Assembly: GCA_030039655.1 (NCBI GenBank)
Contig: JASHVC010000426.1
Coordinates: 1 to 7,278, forward strand
DNA length: 7,278 nt
Direction of reading: 5' to 3'
Origin: Xanthobacteraceae bacterium
GTDB taxonomy: Bacteria > Pseudomonadota > Alphaproteobacteria > Rhizobiales > Xanthobacteraceae
Shown here: positions 1 through 5,716 of the stretch, in pieces
Layout: the number at the start of each line of letters is the position of its first letter
Numbering within the stretch: the stretch's first letter is position 1
The notes under the pieces: model-generated
Database searches by the model: none
Told to the model about the DNA's origin: nothing
The model's input: only the letters and a program-made list of their open reading frames with translations
Translations under genes and position numbers: made by a program

Positions 1-1
1 A

Positions 2-751
2 CGCTTCGAGGCGCCATTTGCGCTGCCGCCATTTGCGCTATATCGCGCATTGCGGCGAGTGAACCCCTCGCCTTATCTGTTCTTCCTCGATTTCGGCGAG
101 TTCGCGATCGCCGGATCGAGCCCCGAAATTCTGGTGAAAGCCAGCAGCGGCACGGTGACCATTCGCCCGATTGCCGGCACACGGCGGCGCGGCGCAACCC
201 CGCACGAGGACAAGGCGCTCGAGGTGGAGCTGCTCGCCGACCCCAAGGAGCGGGCCGAACACCTCATGTTGCTTGATCTTGGCCGCAATGACATCGGCCG
301 CGTGGCCGAAATCGGCAGCGTGACGGTCACCGACCAGTTCTTCGTCGAGCGCTACAGCCAGGTGATGCACATTGTCTCCAACGTGGAAGGCAAGCTCCGC
401 AAGGATTGTGATCCACTCGATGCGCTCGCCGCCGGCTTTCCCGCCGGCACGGTGAGCGGCGCACCGAAGGTTCGCGCCATGCAGATTATCGACGAACTGG
501 AGAAGGAGAAGCGCTCACTGTATGCAGGCTGTGTCGGCTACTTCTCCGCCGGACAGGAAATGGACACCTGCATCGCGCTGCGCACAGCCCTCGTCAAAGA
601 CGGCGTAATGTACGTGCAGGCTGGCGCCGGCATCGTTGCCGATTCCGACCCGGAATTCGAGCAGCAGGAGTGCATCAACAAGGCCAAGGCGCTGTTCCGG
701 GCCGCCGAGGAAGCCCAGCGCTTTGCCAGCGCCGCGCGGCGCGGGCAATAG
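2..751 (+). CDS. trpE: Anthranilate synthase component I (TrpE), 5'-truncated by window edge
   Basis: This is the chorismate-binding catalytic half of anthranilate synthase, which turns chorismate plus ammonia (from the TrpG glutaminase) into anthranilate, the first step of tryptophan synthesis in the cytoplasm. The frame is open from base 2 ([10 protein letters not shown]...) to the TAG at 749-751, giving 249 residues; a full TrpE is about 500, so the N-terminal half lies outside the window. The TTG at base 50 is internal and not a start. Family signatures appear in order: [11 protein letters not shown] (residues 54-64), DLGRND (92-97), [10 protein letters not shown] with the conserved His (121-130), [11 protein letters not shown] (146-156), and [10 protein letters not shown] followed by the Glu-rich Mg-binding segment EFEQQE. 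The protein ends soon after this domain, so no TrpG domain is fused, unlike the TrpE(G) fusions of some rhizobia. No trp gene follows within the window. PabB or salicylate synthase relatives are less likely given the close match throughout. Confidence 0.95.
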   Translation, partial: RFEAPFALPPFALYRALRRVNPSPYLFFLDFGEFAIAGSSPEILVKASSGTVTIRPIAGTRRRGATPHEDKALEVELLADPKERAEHLMLLDLGRNDIGRVAEIGSVTVTDQFFVERYSQVMHIVSNVEGKLRKDCDPLDALAAGFPAGTVSGAPKVRAMQIIDELEKEKRSLYAGCVGYFSAGQEMDTCIALRTALVKDGVMYVQAGAGIVADSDPEFEQQECINKAKALFRAAEEAQRFASAARRGQ

Positions 752-871
752 AACCGGTCCTCCTGGCGCACCTGCTTTACCCTTCGTTCAGATAAAGCCT
801 TAACGGTTCCTGGAGGCGCCTGGCAAATACTGCGCCGCGCACCGCTCTAATTTCGATCGGTGCGTGAGCGC

Positions 872-876
872 AAGGA
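872..876 (+). promoter_or_regulatory. Shine-Dalgarno AAGGA deciding the DUF6159 start
   Basis: AAGGA lies 10 bases upstream of the ATG at 887. The alternative in-frame GTG at 860 lies upstream of this site and has no comparable purine-rich sequence before it. This favours the ATG. Confidence 0.55.
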
Positions 877-886
877 TTCCGCCGCC

Positions 887-1753
887 ATGCCTGGCCCCAT
901 TTCCCGTTTCGAACGAAGTTGGCTGTTGATCAAAGCAAGTCTCCAGGTGCTGCGAACCGACAACGCGCTCCTAATTCTGCCGCTCTTGTCGGGTCTCGCG
1001 ACCATCGTGCTCGCGGTGGGCTTTGTTGGCCTGGCGGCGATGAACGGCGTCTTCGCAGCGATGCACACCGGCCGCTCGCTCCACACCTCTGGTCAATTCT
1101 ATGCGTGGCTCTTCTGCTGGTACGTGGTGCAGTATTTCGTTGTCATCTTCTTCAACACCGCGCTGGTCGGCGCCGCCATCGCTCTGCTCAAGGGTGAGCG
1201 GCCGACAGTGGAATTGGCGCTCGAGTTGGCGGTCAGCCGCATCGGAGTAATTCTCGGCTATGCGGTCATCTCGGCGACCGTGGGCGTGCTGCTGCACGCC
1301 CTTGCCGAACGGCTCGGCGTGATCGGCCGCTTGATCGAGGGCGCACTTGGCCTCGCCTGGGCAGCGGCGACCTTCCTGGTCGTTCCGATCCTTGCTGCCG
1401 AAGGCATCGGGCCTGTGCAAGCGATCGAGCGCAGCACCGCGCTCTTGCGCAAGACCTGGGGTGAAAACCTAGTGGGCAATGCCGGCATCTCGGTGGTGAT
1501 GTCGGCGATCTCCGGCGCCACTGCCTTCGTCGGTATAGGCGGCGGGATGCTGCTGTTCAAAAGCGGGTATCTGGCCCTCGGTGCCGCGCTGTTCGGCGCA
1601 GCCGTGACCACGGTGCTGCTGGTGGTCCTGATCGCCGCCACGCTGTCCGGGATCTACGCCGCAGCGGTCTACGTCTACGCCGTGGACGAAAAGCCGCCCG
1701 CGGGCTTCGACGACAGCATGGTCCGCAACGCCTTCACGCGCAAAGGCGCATAA
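887..1753 (+). CDS. DUF6159-type integral membrane protein
   Basis: A 288-residue inner-membrane protein of unknown function. The hydrophobic pattern suggests about six membrane helices, near residues 28-54, 74-101, 118-138, 150-172, 200-226 and 230-262. Segments I associate with the DUF6159 family are FFNTALVGAAI, the Leu/Ala-rich stretch around ISATVGVLLHAL, and VVPILAAEGIGPVQAIERS followed by LLRKTWGE. That last stretch is probably a cytoplasmic loop with a short amphipathic helix. An earlier GTG at 860 would add nine residues, but the AAGGA site favours ATG 887. The gene follows trpE by 135 bases on the same strand, so read-through is possible but it need not be an operon. No catalytic motif is visible. 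The family assignment comes from recalled pattern; a function cannot be given. Confidence 0.8.
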   Translation: MPGPISRFERSWLLIKASLQVLRTDNALLILPLLSGLATIVLAVGFVGLAAMNGVFAAMHTGRSLHTSGQFYAWLFCWYVVQYFVVIFFNTALVGAAIALLKGERPTVELALELAVSRIGVILGYAVISATVGVLLHALAERLGVIGRLIEGALGLAWAAATFLVVPILAAEGIGPVQAIERSTALLRKTWGENLVGNAGISVVMSAISGATAFVGIGGGMLLFKSGYLALGAALFGAAVTTVLLVVLIAATLSGIYAAAVYVYAVDEKPPAGFDDSMVRNAFTRKGA

Positions 1754-1805
1754 CCGACCGAGCATCGGCGACACGCCTCACCCTGCGCGAACAAGTCCAG
1801 CCGGC

Positions 1806-2390
1806 TCAGCGCGAAGAGTGCAGCATCTCTTCCATCGACTGGCTCAAGGCGTCCGCGCGCGCCTTGGCGATTTCGTAATCGCTGCGGTAAATCTCGGCAA
1901 CACGGCGCAGTTCGTCGAGGATCATATCGCGGATTTCACCCATCGCGTTGCGCAGGTTGACCACCGCTAAATGACCGGCACCATAACGGCGCGACCAATC
2001 GCCCTCCCTCCCCGCATAATCGACGTACTGCCGGCGCAGCTTGATAATCACTGGGTTGTTGACCGCTTCGGCGATGGTCGCAAATGAATCACTCGCCGGG
2101 TCCAAGTGCTCGTCATTCAAGATCGCGGTGATCCGATCCAGTCGAGCCTCAGCTTCGGCGGCAAAGAGCCGAGCTTGAACGAGTTGATCATTCAGTTCGT
2201 CAAGCTGCTGCTGAGTATGCGGCGCCCCCGGAGTGTCGGCGACGTTGTTCCTGATGTCCTCATTGACGGCCACGACGGCGGCGCCCGCAAAGTCCGTGGA
2301 CGTTGAAAAAGCATGACCGGCGCCGACGGCGAGAAAGATTCCCACCCCACACGAGATTGTCGCCGGCCGAAACTTGTTGATTGGCAGCAT
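1806..2390 (-). CDS. Exported coiled-coil protein resembling the central part of ExoP/GumC polysaccharide co-polymerases
   Basis: A 194-residue protein starting at ATG 2390, with AAGGA six bases upstream. An earlier in-frame ATG at 2429 has no ribosome site. Residues 1-29 look like a signal peptide (Lys/Arg start, hydrophobic core, small residues near AGHAFS). From about residue 39 to 187 it matches my recall of the periplasmic helical hairpin of rhizobial ExoP/GumC/Wzz-type chain-length proteins: NNVADT, LDELNDQL, EARLDRI, NNPVIIKLRRQY, DWSRRYG, HLAVVNLRN, DELRRVAEIYRSDYEIAKAR. The flanking parts of a full ExoP are absent: the N-terminal Wzz domain with its first membrane helix, the second membrane helix, and the cytoplasmic Walker-type tyrosine kinase domain. 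A full protein is typically about 700 residues. It may be a stable free-standing periplasmic protein or a decayed fragment that acquired a start. The reading frame is intact. It is convergent with the DUF6159 gene and no polysaccharide genes are nearby. Confidence 0.72.
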   Translation of the reverse strand: MLPINKFRPATISCGVGIFLAVGAGHAFSTSTDFAGAAVVAVNEDIRNNVADTPGAPHTQQQLDELNDQLVQARLFAAEAEARLDRITAILNDEHLDPASDSFATIAEAVNNPVIIKLRRQYVDYAGREGDWSRRYGAGHLAVVNLRNAMGEIRDMILDELRRVAEIYRSDYEIAKARADALSQSMEEMLHSSR

Positions 2391-2396
2391 CTGAAA

Positions 2397-2401
2397 TCCT
2401 T
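2397..2401 (-). promoter_or_regulatory. Shine-Dalgarno AAGGA deciding the ExoP-like start
   Basis: On the minus strand AAGGA is followed by six bases and then the ATG at 2390. This start places a signal-peptide-like segment at the very N-terminus, which supports it over the ATG at 2429. Confidence 0.6.
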
Positions 2402-2486
2402 GCAAACGAGCCAGCGCCGTAAATGCCACGTTTAAAAGGCGAAAAGTGGGCGTTTCGGATTGCTATCACAAGGTGGGCTAGGCGGC

Positions 2487-2506
2487 CGCGCCTCGATAGA
2501 GGCGTG
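2487..2506. repeat. Short hairpin-forming inverted repeat in a divergent intergenic region
   Basis: CGCCTC-GATA-GAGGCG, extended by one C:G and one G:T pair, gives an eight-pair stem with a GATA loop. It lies between the divergent ExoP-like and cupin genes (gap 2391-2629), so it could be an operator or a 5' leader structure. There is no T-run on either side, which argues against an intrinsic terminator. The rest of this gap shows no convincing paired -35/-10 promoter by eye. Confidence 0.35.
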
Positions 2507-2629
2507 CTTCCGGACTCGACTCCTCATCCGATGGCGAGAATAATGCGCGCGACGAGCCGCTTCTAAAGCGCCGCACACGCCTCGCCTACGCAAGCGAGTG
2601 CCAGATTCTCACGAAGTGGAGGAGCCGCC

Positions 2630-3214
2630 GTGACAACCAAATCGCTCACGCCCCAGCAGATGGAAGCCCGGGTCGCCCGCTTCAACAAACTGCAGACCTA
2701 CCAGCAGCAAAATTTCGCTGCGCACGGCATTCCGGCAGGCGCGGTGGAAAAGATTACGGCGCGCCGCGTCTATCCGGTGATGGCGCCGGCCGATTATCAA
2801 GGCCGCAGCGCCGGCGCGCCGGTCAAAGGGCCGCGCGGCTTGATCGTTACCATCGCCGAGTGCGAACCGGGCAACGGACCGGGCCTGCATCGCCACCTCA
2901 GCACCGTCGAGAACTTCATGTGCCTGTCGAGCCGTTTCGAGATTGCCTGGGGCGATCACGGCGAACACACGCTCGTGCTCGACCCGCTCGACATGATCTC
3001 CGTGCCGCGCGGCGAGAATCGCAGCTTCCGTAATGTCGGCAATGAGACCGGCCGGCTCCTGGTCATGATCGTTCCGGAGACCGCCGAGCAGGCCGACCCG
3101 ATCTCCTATGCGCCGAGCTTGGCCAAGGAAATCGAACACGAATACGGAAAGGCCGCGTTGTCGGGCCTGCAAAAGATCGGCTTTAAGTTCGAAGACGAGC
3201 CCACGCCGGCGTGA
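2630..3214 (+). CDS. Single-domain cupin protein lacking the motif-2 histidine
   Basis: A 194-residue protein starting with GTG; GGAGG at 2618-2622 sits seven bases upstream. The cupin beta-barrel core spans roughly residues 65-150. Cupin motif 1 is present as GPGLHRH followed by Glu94, giving ligands His87, His89 and Glu94. Motif 2 reads PRGENRSFRN (126-135), in which the position of the usual fourth ligand His is Arg131. Metal binding by three ligands, or a non-catalytic or effector-binding role, is therefore possible. The N-terminal 60 residues are helical and polar (QQMEARVARF, QTYQQQNF), and the C-terminal 40 are also outside the barrel. No signal peptide is seen, so it is probably cytoplasmic. 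It stands alone, divergent from the ExoP-like gene and convergent with the DUF2147 gene. The substrate is unknown. Confidence 0.85.
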   Translation: MTTKSLTPQQMEARVARFNKLQTYQQQNFAAHGIPAGAVEKITARRVYPVMAPADYQGRSAGAPVKGPRGLIVTIAECEPGNGPGLHRHLSTVENFMCLSSRFEIAWGDHGEHTLVLDPLDMISVPRGENRSFRNVGNETGRLLVMIVPETAEQADPISYAPSLAKEIEHEYGKAALSGLQKIGFKFEDEPTPA

Positions 3215-3220
3215 AGGCTC

Positions 3221-3244
3221 CGCCGCGGATTCAACACAGCGGCG
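3221..3244. terminator. Possible weak bidirectional terminator hairpin
   Basis: CGCCGC (3221-3226) and GCGGCG (3239-3244) can pair around a 12-base loop, in the 49-base gap between the convergent cupin and DUF2147 genes. The position suits a shared terminator. The loop is long and there is no clear T-run, so the call is weak. Confidence 0.25.
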
Positions 3245-3263
3245 AATTGGCGAATGATCAAAA

Positions 3264-3695
3264 CTATTCCAGCCGGGTCAGTTCCTGGTGGCCGCAGAGA
3301 GTTCCGGCGCAGCCCTCGACCCTGATCGTTTTGGTGTTAAGTTCGTAGATATGGCCCGGCACGGTCTGCCCGCCATTGATGTTATACAGTTCGCCGGTCC
3401 ACTTGCCCGGGCCATCCGGCATCATGGAAATGAACACTTCCACGCCCACGACCGGCCGGCTGCGTAGCTGTGAATCCGGATTGTCCTTGTCGGTCCAGGG
3501 CTCGCCCGTATCCGGATTGGTGGGCGACTTGGCGACCGCAATTTTTCCACACAATGCCTTGCCGCAAGACGCGACGCGCACTTTGGCGCCGTCCTGCGCC
3601 AACCAAAGACCCCGCGGATCGGCATATGCCGTCGCCGCGCCAATGAAGGTAGACAACGCAACAGCAGACAGGCTGCAGAGCGTCCAAAACCTCAT
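3264..3695 (-). CDS. Exported DUF2147 family protein
   Basis: A 143-residue protein starting at ATG 3695, with AGGGG (3704-3708) eight bases upstream. Residues 1-25 form a good signal peptide (hydrophobic core, cleavage after ATAYA), so the mature form is periplasmic or secreted. The mature part follows the DUF2147 pattern: GLWLAQDGAKVRVASCG with Cys44 and Cys49, then D-x-x-G-x-PWTDKDNPD, RSRPVVGV, KWTGELYN, and a C-terminal EGCAGTLCG with Cys129 and Cys134. The two Cys pairs are conserved in the family and probably form disulfides. The biochemical function of DUF2147 is not known to me. The gene starts 32 bases after the metallo-hydrolase stop on the same strand, so the two are probably co-transcribed. 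Extending the frame upstream to 3812 would overlap the hydrolase gene and bury the signal peptide, so that extension is rejected. Confidence 0.88.
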   Translation of the reverse strand: MRFWTLCSLSAVALSTFIGAATAYADPRGLWLAQDGAKVRVASCGKALCGKIAVAKSPTNPDTGEPWTDKDNPDSQLRSRPVVGVEVFISMMPDGPGKWTGELYNINGGQTVPGHIYELNTKTIRVEGCAGTLCGHQELTRLE

Positions 3696-3727
3696 AGCGT
3701 TTTCCCCTCTGGCTCTTATTAATCGAG

Positions 3728-4606
3728 TCAGCCGCCAACCGCGACAAACTTGTAGCCATCGTCCCAGCGGCGCACCCGCCCAGTCGAGGGCGCCGGGAAA
3801 TGGCTCGCACACATGACCGTCTGTTCCTCGCAGAAGCGATCGAAAACCGTGCGCCGGGTTTGTCCCGCCTGCGCGGAGTCGTAATCGGCCATCATGCCGA
3901 GTTCGGGATATTTCCCCTGAAGCGGCGAATGGATCATGTCGCCGGTGATGAATGCGTCATTGCCTTTGTGGCCGACCAGCACTGAGAAATGGTCGACAGT
4001 GTGGCCGGGCGTCGGCACAAGCTGCACCTGTTCATTGAAGGTAAAATCGCTTCTAACGATCTGCTCGCGCTTGGCCGCGACGATAGGCAGCACGGAATCG
4101 GTTATCCAGGGGCAGCTTGCGGGATTCTCCTTCTCGCGCTGGGTCCAGTGGGCGAGTTCGCGGTCGGCCATCACGTATCGCGCCTTGGGGAACGTCGGCA
4201 CCCAGCGCCCGTTGTCGAGGCGCGTGTTCCAGCCCACGTGGTCGCCGTGCAAGTGGGTACACATCACGTAGTCGATGTCGTTTACGCCGAGGCTGATGGC
4301 CGCCAGGCCCTTCTCGAAGCGATCGCTGTTCAGCATGTTCCAGAACGGCCGCGTCGGGCGTTGCTTGTGATTACCCACGCATGAATCGATCAGGATATTG
4401 TGGTGTAACGTCTTGATGACGAAGCTCTGAATACAGAGCATCACGCCGCCATCCCGGTCGAAAAACGCTGGCTCCATCCACGAGCGATTCTGGTCCAGCA
4501 GCTCCTTACTCAGAGTCGGGAAAAAATCCTTCACCTTGAAGAAAGAGCCCTGCTGCTCGATGACCGGATGAATGGTGGCGTCCTTGAGGGTGATCGGCAT
4601 CGTCAT
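3728..4606 (-). CDS. Metallo-beta-lactamase-fold hydrolase (AHL-lactonase/parathion-hydrolase-like)
   Basis: A 292-residue cytoplasmic-looking enzyme of the metallo-beta-lactamase superfamily, starting at ATG 4606. The whole dinuclear metal site is present: THLHGDHVGWN (His118, His120, Asp122, His123), PTPGHTVDH (His202), FITGDMIHSP (Asp223) and CASHFPAPSTGR (His269). The stretch IDSCVGNHKQRPTRPFWN and the HFPAPSTG ending match a group of uncharacterised alphaproteobacterial MBL hydrolases related to N-acyl-homoserine lactonases and methyl parathion hydrolase. Substrates in this group vary (lactones, esters, phosphotriesters), so none is assigned. A TTG at 4624 is in frame but overlaps the GGAGA site that would serve ATG 4606; another ATG at 4600 is also possible. 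It is probably first in an operon with the DUF2147 gene. The role of that pairing is unknown. Confidence 0.9.
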   Translation of the reverse strand: MTMPITLKDATIHPVIEQQGSFFKVKDFFPTLSKELLDQNRSWMEPAFFDRDGGVMLCIQSFVIKTLHHNILIDSCVGNHKQRPTRPFWNMLNSDRFEKGLAAISLGVNDIDYVMCTHLHGDHVGWNTRLDNGRWVPTFPKARYVMADRELAHWTQREKENPASCPWITDSVLPIVAAKREQIVRSDFTFNEQVQLVPTPGHTVDHFSVLVGHKGNDAFITGDMIHSPLQGKYPELGMMADYDSAQAGQTRRTVFDRFCEEQTVMCASHFPAPSTGRVRRWDDGYKFVAVGG

Positions 4607-4892
4607 CGGGCGCGCTTTCTCCAAACTAATGGATTTTGTTGCGCCGGATGTTAACGGGCCCCTCTGTCGCCGAGAAGCGCGTGCAGGTTCGCCGCTGTGA
4701 GGTGCGAGCGGGGACCATGGTATCCGGCTAGCCTAGCCCTTCCGTCGTTAGCCAAAGACTTCACGAAGTAGGATATCAGCCAGAGCCAATAACTTGTAAA
4801 TATTAATAATTCTGGTTTCGCATCGGCATAAAATCAACCCTTGCGTCGCCATTTCTCGCAAAAAGTGTATAAAATAAGTTATCCCACGCATC
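4607..4892. other. Non-coding stretch with an AT-rich patch
   Basis: I see no gene here on either strand. The first part (to about 4750) has the local GC-rich composition and must contain the leader and promoter of the metallo-hydrolase, though no clear -35/-10 pair stands out. Bases 4771-4880 are markedly AT-rich: a hand count gives 40 G+C in 110 bases, about 36 percent, against a clearly GC-rich background. This patch includes a TATAAA (4868-4873) that could be a -10 element for the small remnant starting at 4893, but no matching -35 lies at normal spacing. A near-palindrome, ACTTC-AC-GAAGT, lies at 4758-4769. Confidence 0.5.
4618..4622 (-). promoter_or_regulatory. Shine-Dalgarno GGAGA deciding the metallo-hydrolase start
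   Basis: Minus-strand GGAGA ends 11 bases before the ATG at 4606. The upstream TTG (4622-4624) shares a base with this site, so it is an unlikely initiator. Confidence 0.45.
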
Positions 4893-5139
4893 ATGTGGAG
4901 CTGGTACACCACGCAAGACAAACCGATCATGTTTGTGGAAGCGGAGCCGGAAGGCACCCGGCGTGATGCTGGCCGATTATGACGATTGGGTTCCCGGGCA
5001 GTCAGGACTACCCAGTAATCTCGACTTACCCAAAGAGTGCGTGCCAACGTATGGTTCGGCCGCTGCCATGCCGCATGCGCCCAGCATTGCCAACGTCAGC
5101 TGCTCGGATTGCCACACTACGCCATTCGGCGCGCAATAG
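4893..5139 (+). pseudogene. Probable frameshifted small CxxCH protein
   Basis: Two overlapping plus-strand frames appear to be halves of one protein. The first starts at ATG 4893 and reads MWSWYTTQDKPIMFVEA then EPEGT before becoming RRDAGRL and a stop at 4980-4982. The second frame, from about 4954, reads GVMLADYDDWVPGQSG and continues through LDLPKECVPTYGS and SIANVSCSDCHTTPFGAQ to TAG at 5137-5139. Removing one C from the CCC run near 4958-4960 joins them as ...EPEGTGVMLADYDDW..., about 81 residues. The C-terminal CSDCH fits the c-type haem attachment motif CxxCH, but no signal peptide is present, so the true N-terminus may be missing. Both halves look protein-like (acidic, Trp/Tyr-rich, Pro/Gly turns). 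I do not recognise the family. A chance reading frame or a sequencing error are the alternatives. No good ribosome site precedes 4893. Confidence 0.42.
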
Positions 5140-5140
5140 T

Positions 5141-5155
5141 CTCGCCTGAAGCGAG
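5141..5155. terminator. Possible small hairpin between convergent genes
   Basis: CTCGC-CTGAA-GCGAG forms a five-pair stem directly between the stop of the CxxCH remnant and the stop of the His-rich cupin. The place suits a shared terminator, but the stem is short and there is no T-run. Confidence 0.22.
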
Positions 5156-5653
5156 TTAGCGCTCGCGATGAATCGGGTCCACCCACAAGACGGTTTCGGG
5201 TTTCTCCACCGGCTCGATGTCGAGATTGATGGCGATGGCCTCGCCGTCACTGCGGACCAGTACGCATTCCAAAATCTGATCCGGGCTGGCGTTGATCTCC
5301 TGGTGCGGCACGTACGGCGGAATGAAGATGAAGTCGCCAGGATTGGCTTCGGCGGTGAATTGCAGATGCTCGCCCCAGCGCATGCGTGCCTTGCCGCGAA
5401 CCACGTAGATGATGCTTTCAAGATGGCCGTGATGGTGAGCGCCGGTTTTCGCGTTCGGCTTGATGGTCACGGTCCCGGCCCAAAGTTTCTGCGCACCGGC
5501 GCGGGCGAAGTTGATCGCCGCCTTCCGGTCCATTCCCGGCGTTGACGGGACATTGGGATCGAGCTGATTGCCGGGGACGACACGCACGCCGTCGTGCTTC
5601 CAGCGTTCGTCGGCGGCATGCGCGTGATGGGAATGATCGTGAGTTTGCTTCAT
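5156..5653 (-). CDS. Single-domain cupin with complete metal site and His-rich N-terminus
   Basis: A 165-residue RmlC-like cupin starting at ATG 5653, with a modest AGGG seven bases upstream. Motif 1 is AKTGAHHHGHLES (69-80), giving His73, His75 and Glu79 as ligands. Motif 2 is GDFIFIPPYVPHQEIN (106-121), giving His117. All four classic cupin metal ligands are therefore present. The first 12 residues contain five His (THDHSHHAHA), a likely extra metal-binding tail. No signal peptide or membrane segment is seen. The protein resembles small uncharacterised cupins annotated only as cupin-domain proteins; an enzymatic role such as dioxygenase or isomerase is possible but not shown. It lies 63 bases downstream of the GH5 gene on the same strand, so co-transcription is possible. 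It differs clearly from the other cupin in the window (2630-3214), which lacks the motif-2 His. Confidence 0.88.
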   Translation of the reverse strand: MKQTHDHSHHAHAADERWKHDGVRVVPGNQLDPNVPSTPGMDRKAAINFARAGAQKLWAGTVTIKPNAKTGAHHHGHLESIIYVVRGKARMRWGEHLQFTAEANPGDFIFIPPYVPHQEINASPDQILECVLVRSDGEAIAINLDIEPVEKPETVLWVDPIHRER

Positions 5654-5716
5654 GGACTTACCCTATCACATCAGCCCAAATCTCGCACCTATGATCGCCC
5701 GCGCATGGCGCACCCC

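Noticed and set aside
12..39. A 13-base direct repeat CGCCATTTGCGCT occurring twice, 15 bases apart
   Set aside because: It encodes the PFALPPFAL stretch of TrpE in frame and is explained by the protein sequence.
752..859. Imperfect repeat of AACCGGTCCTCCTGGCGC-like sequence after trpE, considered as a terminator or attenuator
   Set aside because: The copies are direct rather than inverted and imperfect, with no T-run and no leader peptide with Trp codons.
3696..3812. Longer start for the DUF2147 protein at 3812
   Set aside because: It would overlap the end of the metallo-hydrolase gene and place 39 residues ahead of a good signal peptide. ATG 3695 has its own AGGGG site.
4748..5047. A 99-residue minus-strand open frame
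   Set aside because: No ribosome site, no recognisable motif, and it covers the AT-rich patch and the plus-strand remnant. It looks like a chance frame.
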